A DNA stretch of 64,000 nt, from the NCBI GenBank assembly GCA_930367215.1, contig OV884056.1, positions 316,602,709 through 316,666,708 on the forward strand, written 5' to 3'. The first letter of the stretch is position 1, and each line of letters begins with the position of its first letter. This document shows positions 21,181-32,780 of this stretch, piece by piece. The position numbers and the translations under genes are program-made. The notes below the pieces were generated by a model. It was not told where the DNA came from and did no database searches. It worked only from the letters and a program-made list of their open reading frames with translations. Source of the DNA: Pollenia angustigena (lineage: Eukaryota; Arthropoda; Insecta; Diptera; Polleniidae).

Positions 21181-21672
21181 TTAATTATTGCAATGCTTTA
21201 GGATATACAATGTTTTAGTTTTTCCACCTGGACCATAAACATATAAATCACTAGGTTTTCCAACACGCGAGCATGCAACATAAAGTTGTCCATGAGCGAA
21301 ACATGGATTTGCTAAATTCAATCCGCAAACTTGCATAGATTGACCTTGGGCTTTGTTTATAGTCATCGCAAACGCTAACCGAACAGGAAACTGCAATCGT
21401 TTGAAGTCGAATGGCAAATCAGTTGGTATCATCGGAATGCGTGGCAACAGTACATCTGTTCCTTTATACTTTCCTGTTATAATGGTTGCTTCGATTAATT
21501 TGTTACGCATTTCTTTTACAGCAACTCGAGTGCCATTGCAAAGGCGTGGTGGATCGATATTGCGCAATAAAATAATGGGCACTCCAACTTTTAATTGTAG
21601 AACATGAGGTGGAAAGCCTGGCACATCGAGTGGATTTAAGAACTCAACAGGATAATTTACGGCATCATCCAC
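21181..21672 (-). pseudogene. Helitron helicase C-terminal fragment
   Basis: 163 codons matching the end of Helitron Pif1-like helicases: 'DDAVNYPVEFLNPLDVPGFP' near the start, then 'GVPIILLRNIDPPRLCNGTR', a late helicase motif 'FAMTINKAQGQSM' and 'GQLYVACSRVGKP' near the end, corresponding to SF1 motifs V and VI. The N-terminal ATPase motifs (Walker A and B) are absent. Homology also extends upstream in another frame to about 21790 (ALLAAKNTDV, then YKSIDTV). In an intact element this protein unwinds DNA during rolling-circle transposition. Here it is only a remnant. Confidence 0.88.
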
Positions 21673-21780
21673 TCTCGCTACAGTATCTATGGACTTGTAC
21701 GTTTTTGTAGTTTCGTAGATTTTATTCAGAATCGCATTATTTATGTAATTAACATCAGTGTTTTTGGCAGCAAGTAACGC

Positions 21781-21923
21781 TCGTTCACATAACCATTCCT
21801 TGTTCGAGATCGTTGAATTCTAAGGCGTGCTTGAAGTTCTTCAGGCGTTTCATTAGCTCTTTGGGATTTCATTTTCAATGATTTTTGTGTACGTTGGGAA
21901 AGTGATGATTTCTTTGGAGGCAT
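21781..21923 (-). pseudogene. Helitron protein N-terminal fragment
   Basis: Starts MPPKKSSLSQRTQKSLK and continues with 'ETPEELQARLRIQRSRTRN', typical of the basic N-terminal segment of Helitron polyproteins in insects. It is followed within a few codons by helicase C-terminal sequence in a different frame, showing that the Rep and most of the helicase region were deleted between them. Confidence 0.7.
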
Positions 21924-21929
21924 TTTATT

Positions 21930-23590
21930 TATTTTTTTTTTGTTTTTTATGACAAATCACAATAATTCGTCACTGATTTAAATTGATGATCAAGCTGCTC
22001 TGGTGTCTTTGCAGCTCTAGAGGTTGAGGTATATAGCGAGTTCCCACTTTGAAGGAATAAATTTTTGACACAAAATGCGCTTTATTCAACGCTTATAAAA
22101 ACTGGTGAATGTTGCGTTCAGCTTTGCACACTGAGTGTTTTATTGATGGCAGAAAATCGTCATAACACTATTACTTTTAGTTTAAAAATCGTCAATCGTC
22201 ATTTTACTGTATTTTCACAAAAAAATCGTCAAAATGACGAAAAATCGTCACATCTAACAACCCTGGTTGCAGTTAGCATAGCAAACACGAGTTTTTCTCT
22301 GAGTTTTGATTGTCGTTTTACAAACAACGCACAACAGACGGTAATAAAATGAACTTGACGGGAACGGTACCGCTTGTAAATGCTTGGATTGCGAGTTAAT
22401 ATTTTGGCCCAGCAATGTATTTTAAAAGTAAGTGTGGTCCAGCCAGACCATGAGGTGCACAAGTTAGCTAAACTTTTTCTTGTGAAAGGGTTTTTGTGAT
22501 CCAAATGATTCCAAATATATTTTATTCGATTCCGGGCAACTTACTTGTAAAATTCATAGCCTTCCTTACTTAAAACTTTTGCTACAAAAAAAAAAAAAAA
22601 AAATATTGCATATGAAAGTCAAATATGATTGGCCAGACCATGTAGGACATCTAAGGGTTAAAACATAAAATTTGTTGCTAATAATACCTACATTTATTTA
22701 TATGTATATTAAATTCGCCAATGAAATTGTTATTTCTTACTGACTGGCTCGCTAAAAAAATTTAATTTAATAAACAGCAATGCCTGCAACCATTTTTGTT
22801 GCGGTTTTTTTTTATATTTTATTTTTATACTTCTAATTAAATTTCGTAAATTTGTCATAAAAATGTTCAAATTATTTTAAAACGATCCAAAAATAGTTGA
22901 CTAAAAATTACACAAAACTAAACTAAACGAATCGAAACAAAATAAAACAAAACAACAATTTAACATTCCTTATTTGTTGCAAATTATAAAACATTTACAA
23001 AGTTTTTGCTTAGCGAGTATTTCTGGGCCCAAAATGGTCATAAACTATTTACTCACACATATTTTGTAGTTTGTAGTCGTATGAGACGACAAAATGTTTC
23101 TTCCAACTACAAAACACACACCTTGTACGACGATAATCGTCTTTGGATCCATTTCTATTCGAATGCAAGTGTTTGGTTGTTATTGTGTCTGTTAATCGAA
23201 GAGATCGTACAAGTTAATACTCGTATGTATCTATTCAAAAGTATTTAATGGTGGTGGCTTTGTAAGTCGTTGCATGAATTACCAAAAGTTTTCGTAGCAC
23301 GGCGACAACGACAATGGCGTTGTGTACGTACGATGAGACTCCAACAAACTTTTTGGCAGAACAGTAAAGTAAAAAAACGAAAAACCAAAAACCAAAAACC
23401 AAAAACAAAACAACAGTGAACAAACAGTCTAAAAAAAAGAAAAAAAAACAAGTATTAAGCAATTACAAATTAACTTAATTGCCAACATTTTATTTGCTAT
23501 TTTCTAATGCAAAATATTTTAATTTAGACTAGATCGTGACATTAATTGTTTTTTTTACAACACACATACACACACAACGGCGTTCGAAAT
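21930..23590. other. AT-rich non-coding region
   Basis: Contains 'AAAATCGTCA' repeats at about 22180-22260 ending in 'TCTAACAACCCTGG', a motif resembling an inward-facing hAT end (CAGGGTTGTTAGA on the minus strand). An A-homopolymer lies at about 22585-22603 and a 'CCAAAAA' tract near 23383-23405. No gene recognised. Confidence 0.4.
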
Positions 23591-24168
23591 TAGGGTTGTC
23601 AGATTAGGGGATTTATCTTCGGATTGGGGATTTCAATTTTGAAAGCGGGAATGAAAAATTTGACTTGGGATTAGGGATTTTGTTGGGAATAATTTTTTAG
23701 TTTCAGGAATTATTTGGGAATTTTTCTTTTAATAATAATTTATTTTTTTTTTATATCAGTTTTAAGGGCAACAAAAACAATTTTTAAAATAGAATAGTTT
23801 GACGTATCTTTCACTACATAATGACATTTAAGGATAAAATATTGGCGCTACGAAATGATGCCATAGGAAATATGACCCAAAAAGAAATAAAAATTTACCT
23901 TAAATTCAGGGCTATTTTTCCATAATGCAACATGATCAGATTTGTTTTAATGAATAAAATGAAATATGACCCTGAATTTTGGGTAGTTCTTCTTTATGAA
24001 AAATCCCTTTGAATTTCTTAATAAATTTTTAACCCAAAAAAATTAAAATTTAAAAAAAAAACACAAAGAAAATTATATTTGAAATTTGGGTGATCGAATT
24101 TCGAATCGAATTTTAATATCTCGGCTAATTGAACAGTGGTTTTAAAAATAGCACGATATTTAGCATGG

Positions 24169-24213
24169 TTGGGCCTTCGGTCGGGCGCAAGGTTTCTCTC
24201 CTATATTTTGATT
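24169..24213. repeat. fragment of the 82-bp foldback unit
   Basis: GGGCCTTCGGTCGGGCGCAA followed by GGTTTCTCTCCT matches the beginning of the array units at 17366 and 45871. Confidence 0.65.
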
Positions 24214-24315
24214 AGAAAATAATAATAGTTTTACATCAGAAATATTATTTAATATTTTAATTGATCTAACTTTTTCTTTAAAGTTCCTCAAAATTTTCTT
24301 CTATTTTCTCATTTT

Positions 24316-25075
24316 TATACCCTCCACCACAATTAGTTGTGAAGAGGGTGTATTAAGTTTGTCATTCCGTGTGAAACTTTTTTATTATTCATCTCAGACC
24401 CCATAAAGTATATATGTATATTCTAAGACTTAGAATCTAAGTCGATTTAGCCATGTCCCTCTGTCTGTCCGTTTGTACGTCTGTCCGTCTGTTGAAAACA
24501 CGCTCACTTTCGAACAATTCAAAAGAAATGAACATTTGCTTGTAGTTATCCTAAGCAGTTTGGGATTGAAATCCATCTAAATCGGTTCAGTAGGACCAGA
24601 GCTATGAACCAAAATATGGAACCACCACCTAAAAAAATTGATAATTTTGTTACAAAAAATAACATAAATGCTGGAACAAGGCACGGAATGAGATAGTATT
24701 TCGCAAAAATTTGTTTTATTTGACTGGAAATTACGCTGTTTCGTGATTTCGTGAAGATCCATCCATAATTTACCCTAAGCCCCATATAAACAATACTCCC
24801 GGAAAACAGTTTAGTACGCCTAAAACCGTAAAAAATAATTTTTCACAAATTTGAACAGAGTACTAGGCTTAAGGGCAAACAAATCTCATTTAGATGAAGA
24901 TATCTAAATAAAATTTGAATGCACTTTCACATGAATCTAAACCCCCTAACATAATTTTTTTCTGGCGGGTTCATGATTGCCCATGAGTACCAAATGGGGT
25001 AAAAAATCGAAAATTTCTCTTTATATGGTGGTGTAAGGTAATAAATGCTAGAGCTTGACCGTCTTTACCGTCTTT
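24316..25075 (+). repeat. mini-me/DINE-1-like non-autonomous element
   Basis: Begins TATACCCTCCACCAC and ends with 'GGTGGTGTAAGG' followed by 'GAGCTTGACCGTC'. The core 'GTCGATTTAGCCATGTCC' and 'CTGTCTGTCCG' are hallmarks of the mini-me/DINE-1 (INE-1-like) repeats common in Diptera. Non-coding, probably mobilised by Helitron-type enzymes. Confidence 0.75.
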
Positions 25076-25260
25076 TTTGTTTTGTTTCGGAATGAAAAAG
25101 TGTTATAAATTCTTCCTATGTATGCCCTTTTAATTTTTAGCGAAATTTTGGTACAATATCTGTCAATTTGGTACAATTTTGCCATTGAGACGGTACAATT
25201 TAAGAATTTCCAGATCCCAACAGTGGTGTCCAGTACAGTTTTGGGGCCATTCTTCATATA

Positions 25261-26189
25261 AAGGGTTAAATTGTAAGGGCCGATGTTGAATGTGAACCAC
25301 ACCTAAACGCCAAGTTTTTTTCCGAATTTTATTTGACATTTCTCTATTTCAGACTTACTCAATTTGAACCATGGAGAGATACACAATCCAACAACGTGTT
25401 AAAGTTATCCAGACTTATTATGAAAATGGGCGTTCAAATCAAAATGCATATCGTGCACTTCGTGATTCAGTGATGAGGCACATTTTCACCTCAGTGGATT
25501 CGTCAATAAACACAATTGCCGCATTTGGGCGAATGAGAATCCAAGAGTGATTGTCGAAAAACCAATGCACCCACAAAGAGTGACTGTTTGGTGCGGTTTA
25601 TGGGCTGGCGGCATCATCGGGCCGTATTTTTTTCCAAAATGAGGCCGGTCAGGCAGTTACTGTGAATGGTGTTCGCTATCGAGAGATGATAACGAACTTT
25701 TTATGGCCCGAATTGGAAGATATGGATGTGGACGATATGTGGTTTCAGCAGGACAGTGCCACTTGCCACACAGCTAACGAAACAATGGCTCTTTTGCGCA
25801 ACAAATTCAATGGCCGTGTTATCTCACGTAATGGCGATGTCAATTGGCCGCCAAGATCATGTGATTTGACACCGTTGGACTTTTTTCTTTGGGGTTATTT
25901 GAAAGAAAAGGTGTACGTCGATAAGCCAGCAACAATTCAAGAGCTAAAGGATGAGATAATTCGGCACATTAACGGCATAGAACCTCCATTATGCCTCAGG
26001 GTCATCGAAAATTTGGACCATCGGATGGAGGTGTGCCGCCGTGGTCGCGGCGCCCATTTGGCCGATATTTTGTTCCATACATAATTGAATAATACCAATA
26101 TATCATAATTAAATAAAATTACAATAATTTCCTAAATAGTTTGTGTTTTATTCAAAATCAACATCGGCCCTTGAAATTTAACCACCCTT
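25261..26189 (+). mobile_element. internally deleted mariner-like transposon, 929 bp
   Basis: Terminal inverted repeats AAGGGTTAAATT...AAGGGCCGATGTTGAAT and the inverse, flanked by TA on both sides (25259-25260 and 26190-26191), the standard Tc1/mariner target duplication. It contains a broken transposase. Intact relatives are around 1.3 kb, so several hundred bases have been lost. Confidence 0.88.
25371..26084 (+). pseudogene. mariner-like transposase, internally deleted
   Basis: Starts MERYTIQQRVKVIQTYYENG, an N-terminal helix-turn-helix of this transposase group. After 'YRALRD' (about 25470) sequence is missing, and the reading resumes in another frame with 'SDEAHFHLSGFVNKHNCRIW' (first catalytic Asp). 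A second frame change near 25640 leads into the long final frame 25662-26084 with 'MWFQQDSATCHTA' (second Asp) and 'NWPPRSCDLTPLDFFLWGY' (third Asp). Thirty-six residues separate the second and third Asp. The protein would cut and paste the element, but with one large deletion and two frame breaks it is dead. Similar fragments lie at 57700-58130 and 32440-32780. Confidence 0.88.
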
Positions 26190-26347
26190 TAGTACATTGG
26201 CAACATATTTTATGACAACTTTTTTAAATATAATTGAATTAAAATTTAAGAGTATTTAGTGGTAACTTTTTGAAATGAAAAATAATTTTTCGGGATTCAA
26301 ATTTACAATTTGGGGATGAAATTAAAGCAAAAACATACGACAACCCT

Positions 26348-26876
26348 GATCGAGACACAGTCAAACTGACTGCATTGTATTTATTCGTAAATATTTGTGT
26401 TGCAGTGTAAAGAATTTTTACGTTCGATTTAGTGCCTTTTTTGCATGTGGTAGTAGAAGTAGTTGTAGAAATGGCAGCACCAGAGATCAGCACGTAGCTT
26501 AACTGCAACATAAACTTTGTTTTTAGATAGGCTTGGATGTTGTACATGCGCATAAGGGCAACAAACAAACAACATATCTGGCTTATACTTCAGCGGATTA
26601 TTCATACTCCGATTAGAGATGTACTTCCACTTGTAGCCACTGGATATTAAAGAAAACTTTTTTAGGGAAATGGAAGTAAAATACGCATAATGCGAATTTT
26701 TAATTTGGCCAAACTTATATTTATTTTTAGTTTGCCTTGGATTCGTCAATGGAAAAAAGTGAGGTTTCTCTAATTCAGGCTAAAGTTGGATAATCTTTTT
26801 GAAATTACCATTGAAGAGAAGAACATTTTTGCAGCGAAGATTAGATAGCTCTGGTAACTAACTAAAAGGTTAAGTA
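26348..26876. other. non-coding spacer
   Basis: No recognisable gene. Two overlapping minus-strand ORFs (26239-26568, 26429-26749) lack any known motif. Confidence 0.35.
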
Positions 26877-27183
26877 CACAGAAAACAATTTTGCACCAGT
26901 AAAAGCATTAATTAAAAATAAAATCAGTTTTAATCAAAAATTTAATCAAGTGAATTAAACGTTTAATAAAGTGAATTAAACGTTAAGGGTATTAAACGTT
27001 TAATTGACAATATTAATTTGCACCAGTAAACAAATTAATACATAATATCAACTAAATGTTTAATTAACCTGATTAAACGTTTAATTGATTTGATTAAACG
27101 TTTAATTCACTTGATTACATTTTTAATTAAAACTGATCTTATTTTGGATTAATGCTTTTACTGGTGCAAATTTTTTTTCTGTG
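26877..27183. mobile_element. palindromic MITE with TA target duplication, 307 bp
   Basis: Ends CACAGAAAA / TTTTCTGTG, flanked by TA at 26875-26876 and 27184-27185. The arms are inverted over about 90 bp, including 'TTTGCACCAGTAAAAGCATT' on the left and its inverse on the right, and carry many 'TTAAACGTTTAAT' motifs. A TA duplication suits the Tc1/mariner group. A truncated relative is at 47858-48055. Confidence 0.85.
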
Positions 27184-27185
27184 TA

Positions 27186-29640
27186 CATGATTAAGAATCA
27201 TGTCAAACGGCATTTATGCCTTTTCATCTTTTTCGCTCTACCATTCTCCAGCTCTTTTTTTTGCCAGTTTTGCATTTGCTGCAAATTTTAAAATTTGCTC
27301 GTGGTTTGTAAACAGTTAACAAAAATTAAAAGAAATATATTAATAAAATTTACAATTGTATTAGTTTTCAGATTTTAATTAAAAAAAATTGTTACCTTTT
27401 AATTGAGTAGTTAGTCATCATTTAGTTTTAAGTTTAATTTGTTGCTTGTTTTTATTGCAACAAAAATCAAGACTCGACTACTTGCAACAGCAAACTAAAA
27501 AAAAATAAAACATTTTAACATTTCTATTTGTAAAATAGTTTAGCATTAACCATCGTGTTGCAACATTATTTTTTTTTTGTTTGTTTATTTTGGTCCCAGT
27601 CTCGCTCGCTCGACTGGGTTTTATCTGTTGTCTAAATCAGTGTGTGCAACTTGCTTTATAGAGGTGCCATTAACTGCTGCTGCTCCTGCTTTAGCAGCCG
27701 TTTTCTAACCAGACGCAGTTTCTTAGCTGTAGCAGATATTCTAGTTACTGCTGGCTGTTTGTGGCAAATATGTAGATTATCGCTTGCACTTGTAATTATT
27801 TGGCTTTCAAAGGTGTCAACACCTTTTTCTCACAAATCTGTTAAATTAATTTGTTCCTTTTAAGCCTCCATGCATATGTTTGTGCGTGTATGTGTGTGTG
27901 TGTGTCAGTATTTTAGATTTATTTTAATTGGTAACGTCAACTACGAGCACAGCCATGAGAATTATCTACATATTTTCTATCATGTGGCAGCAAAAATTTC
28001 AACAAGTTAATTCAAATGTTTGGCGTTTTTTCTCTTTTCGCTTTAGCTTTAGCTTTTGCAAACAATGAGCTTTAAGCAATTCCCCCCTAATTGTTTGTTA
28101 AGTACTTTAGTTTAACAAATTTTAACGAATGTGTTGCTGCATTAAAATGTCAATAACCTTAAAATAATCTGCATCACTCCTCTTGTCTTTGGTGTAGAAG
28201 AAGAGAAATAAATATAAAATTAAATTTTCAACAAGAACTTAATGAAATGCATCACTAAAACCAAATTAAGAATCCAAACAAAAAAAAAGTTGCACAAAAA
28301 ACGAAACTCGTTTCAACTTGTTATTAATTAGGGAGAACAGTAGCCAGAGGAGGCAAGTTAAATATTTGTGAAAATGTTGCATACAACATTCAAGAATTAT
28401 CCCACTAATTTGGCAATATTAACGTTTGAATGAATTTTAATTGATACGAATACAAATAAGCTCTTTAAACAAAAGGGGCATCAGAGTTTTTCGTTCTGCG
28501 TGCAACATTCAGTGTGGTAATGAAGAGGAAAAGGAAAGTATGTGCACGAAATAAAAAGTTTTCGGATTTTAGTGGATATCAACTTGCGTAGTACTTGTAA
28601 AAATTTAATTCCAGAAGACATTTACAACTCAGTTACATAATGTTTTCGACGACACCCCGTAGTGCAACATTTAAAGTTATTATTACAAAATAAAACCAAG
28701 AGAATTTATAATTTATGACAATTGCAAAGGAATTGCTTCTTCTTAATAGGAAAGTATTTGCTAATTATGGTAATAACAGAAAATTCTAAGATTAATTGTG
28801 TTTTAGATTTCCGGCAAACAATAAAAAACAAAACTTTAGAAGAAAAAGTTGAGAAAAGTTTTTCGAAACTACCACAATCAAAAATTCTAAAACAAATACC
28901 CAACAATTATTTTAATGAAAGAATTGGGAAGATAAATAATCTTGTATTTGTTTCTATTTTTTGGCAGATTTGCTTGCAGTATCTTGTGGAGCAGCAAGTG
29001 TTTCATTATTTGTCTGCCTGTCTGTCTGTCCACCAGCCTGGGCGTGCAAACAAATTTGCGGAATTTTTGAATTTAATTTGTTTCCTTTTAAAATTAATGA
29101 TACTCTAAATAATACTTAGATAATAAAACGATAATTATTCTCTACCCACCAAATACTTTATCGTTTTTGAATTTCAATTTAAAAATAATTTAAAATAGAC
29201 TTTTGTTTGAAAAAATATGTCCCCGCACCAAAATAATATATTAAGGTATTAAAACCAGCAACAAAACAATTAGTTGCTGTCATTTCAAAACTTTGACTAT
29301 AAAAACAAATAAATTAATAAATTCTTTCTCAAATAGTATTAACTTGAGTTTACACGACAAGTGTAAATTAAAAATGAATGTGTTGCTTTTATTAATTAAG
29401 TCTCTTTTTATTTGGTATTTTTTTCTATTTTTAATAACATAAAAATGTTTATATATTTAACACGAAACCATTTGCAAAAATAGTATTTTTATTAACACTT
29501 GTTTTGCTTTTACACTACATACTTTCCCAAGCTGATTGTCATCAATTCCATGATCATCATTGTCATCATCATCATCAAGATCATCTGGTAAAAGGAGACA
29601 CTTGTCTTTATCGTGTTCGACTTTTAAATTTTATGTTTAA
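27186..29640. other. AT-rich non-coding region
   Basis: Contains a (TG)n tract near 27885-27904 and a 'GTCTGTCTGTCC' core near 29020-29032. The segment 27640-27865 is somewhat GC-richer, with TGCTGCTGCTCC, but no clear exon. No gene recognised. Confidence 0.4.
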
Positions 29641-30150
29641 TGCTATGTTCACATTTGGATTTTTAAACGCGTTTAAGCAAAATGTTGATTTAGCTAATCA
29701 AAGCCGTTCACATTACATTTGAGATGATTAAGATGACAGATGATTAAGAAAAAACACACACACAAGCACACAAAAAAACAACAAACAAATTTAAATTTCT
29801 TTCAAGTATTAAAAATGGATAAAAACACTTTTATAAAGTTATCAGAAGATTATTTTAATAATTTTAATGATGTAATTGTGAAAATTTATGAATATTTAAG
29901 AAAAAAAAAATAAAAACATTAAGCAGCCATCTTGGCCGGTTGTACACGATCATGAGCTATTCTACATTATTAGGGTATGTTCAGTGGATTCTATGTGGTT
30001 TATGAAGTGATTTAGTTGTAATCATGTCGATTTGAAGTGATTAACAAATCACTTCAATGTATGGTTAATCATCTCGATTTTGAAGTGATTAGAGCTTAAT
30101 CACGTTCGAGCTGCTTAAACGCGTTTAAGAAGCCAAATGTGAACATAGCA
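29641..30150 (+). mobile_element. MITE copy 2, 510 bp, opposite orientation to 18481-18989
   Basis: Ends TGCTATGTTC / GAACATAGCA, flanked by TTAA on both sides. The sequence is the reverse complement of the copy at 18481-18989 with high identity, including the AAACGCGTTTAA subterminal palindromes and the 'AATCACTTCA' motifs. An ATG near 29814 opens the segment MDKNTFIKLSEDYFNNFND, which continues VIVKIYEYLRKKK to a stop near 29911, corresponding to the ORF remnant of copy 1. Confidence 0.85.
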
Positions 30151-31247
30151 TTAATTACTTTCCCAAAACATAAGACCTGTTCGTGGCTATTTATTGTTGT
30201 AGTTTTGCATCAACTTAATTGTAAATTACCATCATTGGTTTTATTGACAACATCTAGAGACAAATTTACAGTGAAACAACACAAAAACTCGTATACCAGT
30301 ACAAATATCGAGACATTCACATCTTGTAATTGCTTTAGAAATATTTAGCGATACTTTTTTTAAATATTAAACAGACTACACAGTTTCCAAAAGCATTTGA
30401 GGGGAAACAAGTAAGATTGCTTTATTCAGCTCTCCTCGAATATTTCAAAGGTAGGCGTCGATTTCGACACCAACTCTATGACTTTAAACTCTTTTCCTAA
30501 TGCATTTCCTTTTAATGGACAAATATATCTAGAAAATGATTCTGAAAAAATTTAAAATCGATATTTCAATTCTTTCAAGTTTAAATATAGTTATTTACAT
30601 GTCGTCAACTAAAATGCAAAAGAGCGTGACAGCAAAAATAATTCAAAATCGACTTTTTGATTGCTTAGATGCACTGTCCCTAAAAAATAAAATAAACTTA
30701 AAATAAAAAGTGTTGCTACGCCCTTTTGCATTTAAGATGACGATATGTAAAAAAGACTGGTCCTTATTTTCTGACTTAAAAAACCCTCTCAAAATTTTTT
30801 TGTTTTGGAAAATATTAGATTTTTTTTTATTTATTTATGCCGAAATATTTTGGAGTCGGGGTCGCAAGTTTTTGTGGGTACTTTGACTCGGACTTCAGTA
30901 CAAAAACCTCAACTCCGGCTCCACAGCCCTTGTTTTATTAAACAAGAGATTTAACACTTCTGTTCGTGACACAACGTCAACGCTCTTGTTAAGGTATGGC
31001 ATATCAGCGTAAAAGCTAAGCTGAAGTCACGATTTCGACACCAAATAGTGATTTGTTTGGGATGTAATGGAGTCTCACTTGGATTATGCTCTCTTCAAAA
31101 ATGACAAAGGAGTTTCCCCAAATTTAGGGACTAAAAAAATAAAAATTTCATTCTCTTCCTAACACTTCTGGTTGTTAAGATATTTTGAACAAAAGAACTA
31201 TTTGGTTGTTCAGTTAAAATTTTTGTTTTAATTTTAGTTTTTGTTTT
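30151..31247. other. non-coding region
   Basis: No gene. A short 'GGAGTCGGGGTCGC' / 'GACTCGGACTTCAG' segment at about 30850-30930 is of repeat character. Confidence 0.35.
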
Positions 31248-31949
31248 TATACCCACACCACAATATTGGAGAGGGTATTATGCATTTGTGCTGTTGTGTG
31301 TAATGCCTTAAAATATTGGTCCAAGATCCACCTTAAAGTATACCGATCTACTCAGAATCACTTTCTGAGTCGAACTAACGATGTCCGTCCGGCTGGCAGG
31401 CTGTCCATGTAACCTTCTGCGCAAAGTACAGGTCGCAATTTTGGAGATGATTTGATAAAATGTGGGACATAGGTTATTATTGGCACAAGGACCAAGCCTA
31501 TTGAAAATGGGCCAATTGTAAAACCACGAGGGAAGATAGAGGGAAATTTCTTGCTCTCAGAAACTATCAAACCGATTTTAATGAAACTTAAAACATACAT
31601 AGAACCATATCTTTATGGACACAAAAGGGATGCATTTTTTAAAAAATAGGACCACGAGGGGAGATAGGGCCAATTTCTGCCTCTCAACCCGATTTTAATG
31701 AAATTCAAAACATAGATAGATCCATATCTATATGGACACATAAGCTATACAGCTTTTCAAAAATAGGACCTCAAGGGGAGGCAGGGGACAATTTCTGCCT
31801 CTCACAATCTTTTAAACCGATTTTAATGACTTTTATAAACATAGATAATTCCATATTTATATGCACACATGAGCATGATGTGTTTTTTAATACTGTGGTG
31901 TAGGGTATCATATGGTCGGGCTTGACCGACAATACTTTCTTACTTGTTT
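31248..31949 (+). repeat. DINE-1-like element with internal tandem units
   Basis: Begins ATACCCACACCACAATATTGG and ends 'GGTGTAGGGTATCATATGG' ... 'CTTACTTGTTT', the terminal arrangement common in dipteran DINE-1/mini-me-like repeats. The middle (about 31500-31870) holds three tandem units of roughly 117-128 bp, each with 'CCGATTTTAATGA', 'CATAGATAGA' and 'GGACC(A/T)C(G/A)AGGGGAG' like motifs. Non-coding. Confidence 0.75.
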
Positions 31950-32357
31950 AGTTTCAATTTTCCTATAGTTTAAAATGCTAGAACTACTTCCAATTTTATT
32001 GCTAATACTCTAACTACTGCCTTCAGAAATAGCCTGTAGTGGTAGCTACAGACTTACTGAATATGGAAAAAAATAAAATTCGATATGGAGCAATCATAAT
32101 AAAACATCAACTACCAATGGAGCAGTAGTTTAAATATCCAATAATTTGCTACTTTTACTTTTATAGTTAATTTTTTTATTTCTTCATCTAAAAATGTACT
32201 TTAAGGCAGTAAAAAAGTAATTGCAAGATCAAAAGTAAACTAATCATTAGCGGTTAAAAAACTGTTATGTTGCTGTTATTGTTGCTTAATTTGGCTTTTA
32301 TGGGTAAAAACACTGTTTCACGTATCAGACGTTAGCAAAAAATGGTGTATTTCCTTA

Positions 32358-32780
32358 TAAAGGATGTCCAAAAATTAAGGTATCATTTAAATTTTAACAA
32401 AAAAAAGAGTTTTTTTTTTTGGTTAAAAATAAAAAATTATGTGGGTCTAGTAAACATCCCCCACCTTCTGGCCCGGCAGGCTTTTACCAAAATGTTAAGT
32501 CACGTTTATCTAATAACTCTTGTCAATGGTTGATATCTGCTCGCTAATGTTGTTTTAAGGCTATCGAACTGTTGTGGGATAATTGCAGTACACATTCGAT
32601 TTCGATTCCAATTCAAAGATTCATTGGTTCTCTTGCTGTGAGGCAAGTGGCACCATCCTGTTGAAACCACATATTCTCTATGTCTAAATCATTAACTTTC
32701 CGCCACAAAAAGCTTTGGATCATCTTCCTGTAGCGACTTCCATTGACCGATGATACATAAAATTTTGACACCCTTTATAA
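32358..32780 (-). pseudogene. old mariner-like transposon remnant
   Basis: Inverted ends AAGGATGTCCAAAAATTA (plus, near 32362) and its counterpart near 32760-32780. On the minus strand the interior keeps the segment MWFQQDGATC near 32660-32690, with upstream pieces resembling 'VNG.RYR..I..FLW', similar to the transposase at 25371-26084. Many frame breaks. It is the most decayed of the three related copies in the window. Confidence 0.6.

Larger units (their letters stand above)
20800..21923 (-). mobile_element. internally deleted Helitron
   Basis: Minus-strand remnant of a rolling-circle transposon. The N-terminal segment of the Helitron protein is fused, after a large deletion, to the C-terminus of its Pif1-type helicase. 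Downstream non-coding sequence to about 20815 shares 'CCGGG', 'ACCTGGC' and 'TTTTAA' motifs with 58270-58340, which marks the element's 3' region. Rep nuclease and most helicase motifs are gone, so it is non-autonomous. Exact ends are uncertain. Confidence 0.7.
23592..26347. mobile_element. possible 2.75-kb TIR element hosting nested insertions
   Basis: AGGGTTGTC at 23592 faces GACAACCCT near 26339-26347, and the adjacent sequences are loosely inverted (GGGGATTT/TTTGGGGATG, GAAAAATTTGA). 'AGGGTTGTC' is like known hAT-type ends. A DINE-like repeat and a mariner-like element lie inside. The link between the two ends is an inference. Confidence 0.4.

Noticed and set aside
27640..27865. Possible host exon with TGCTGCTGCTCC
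   Set aside because: No splice-flanked open frame with recognisable protein features.
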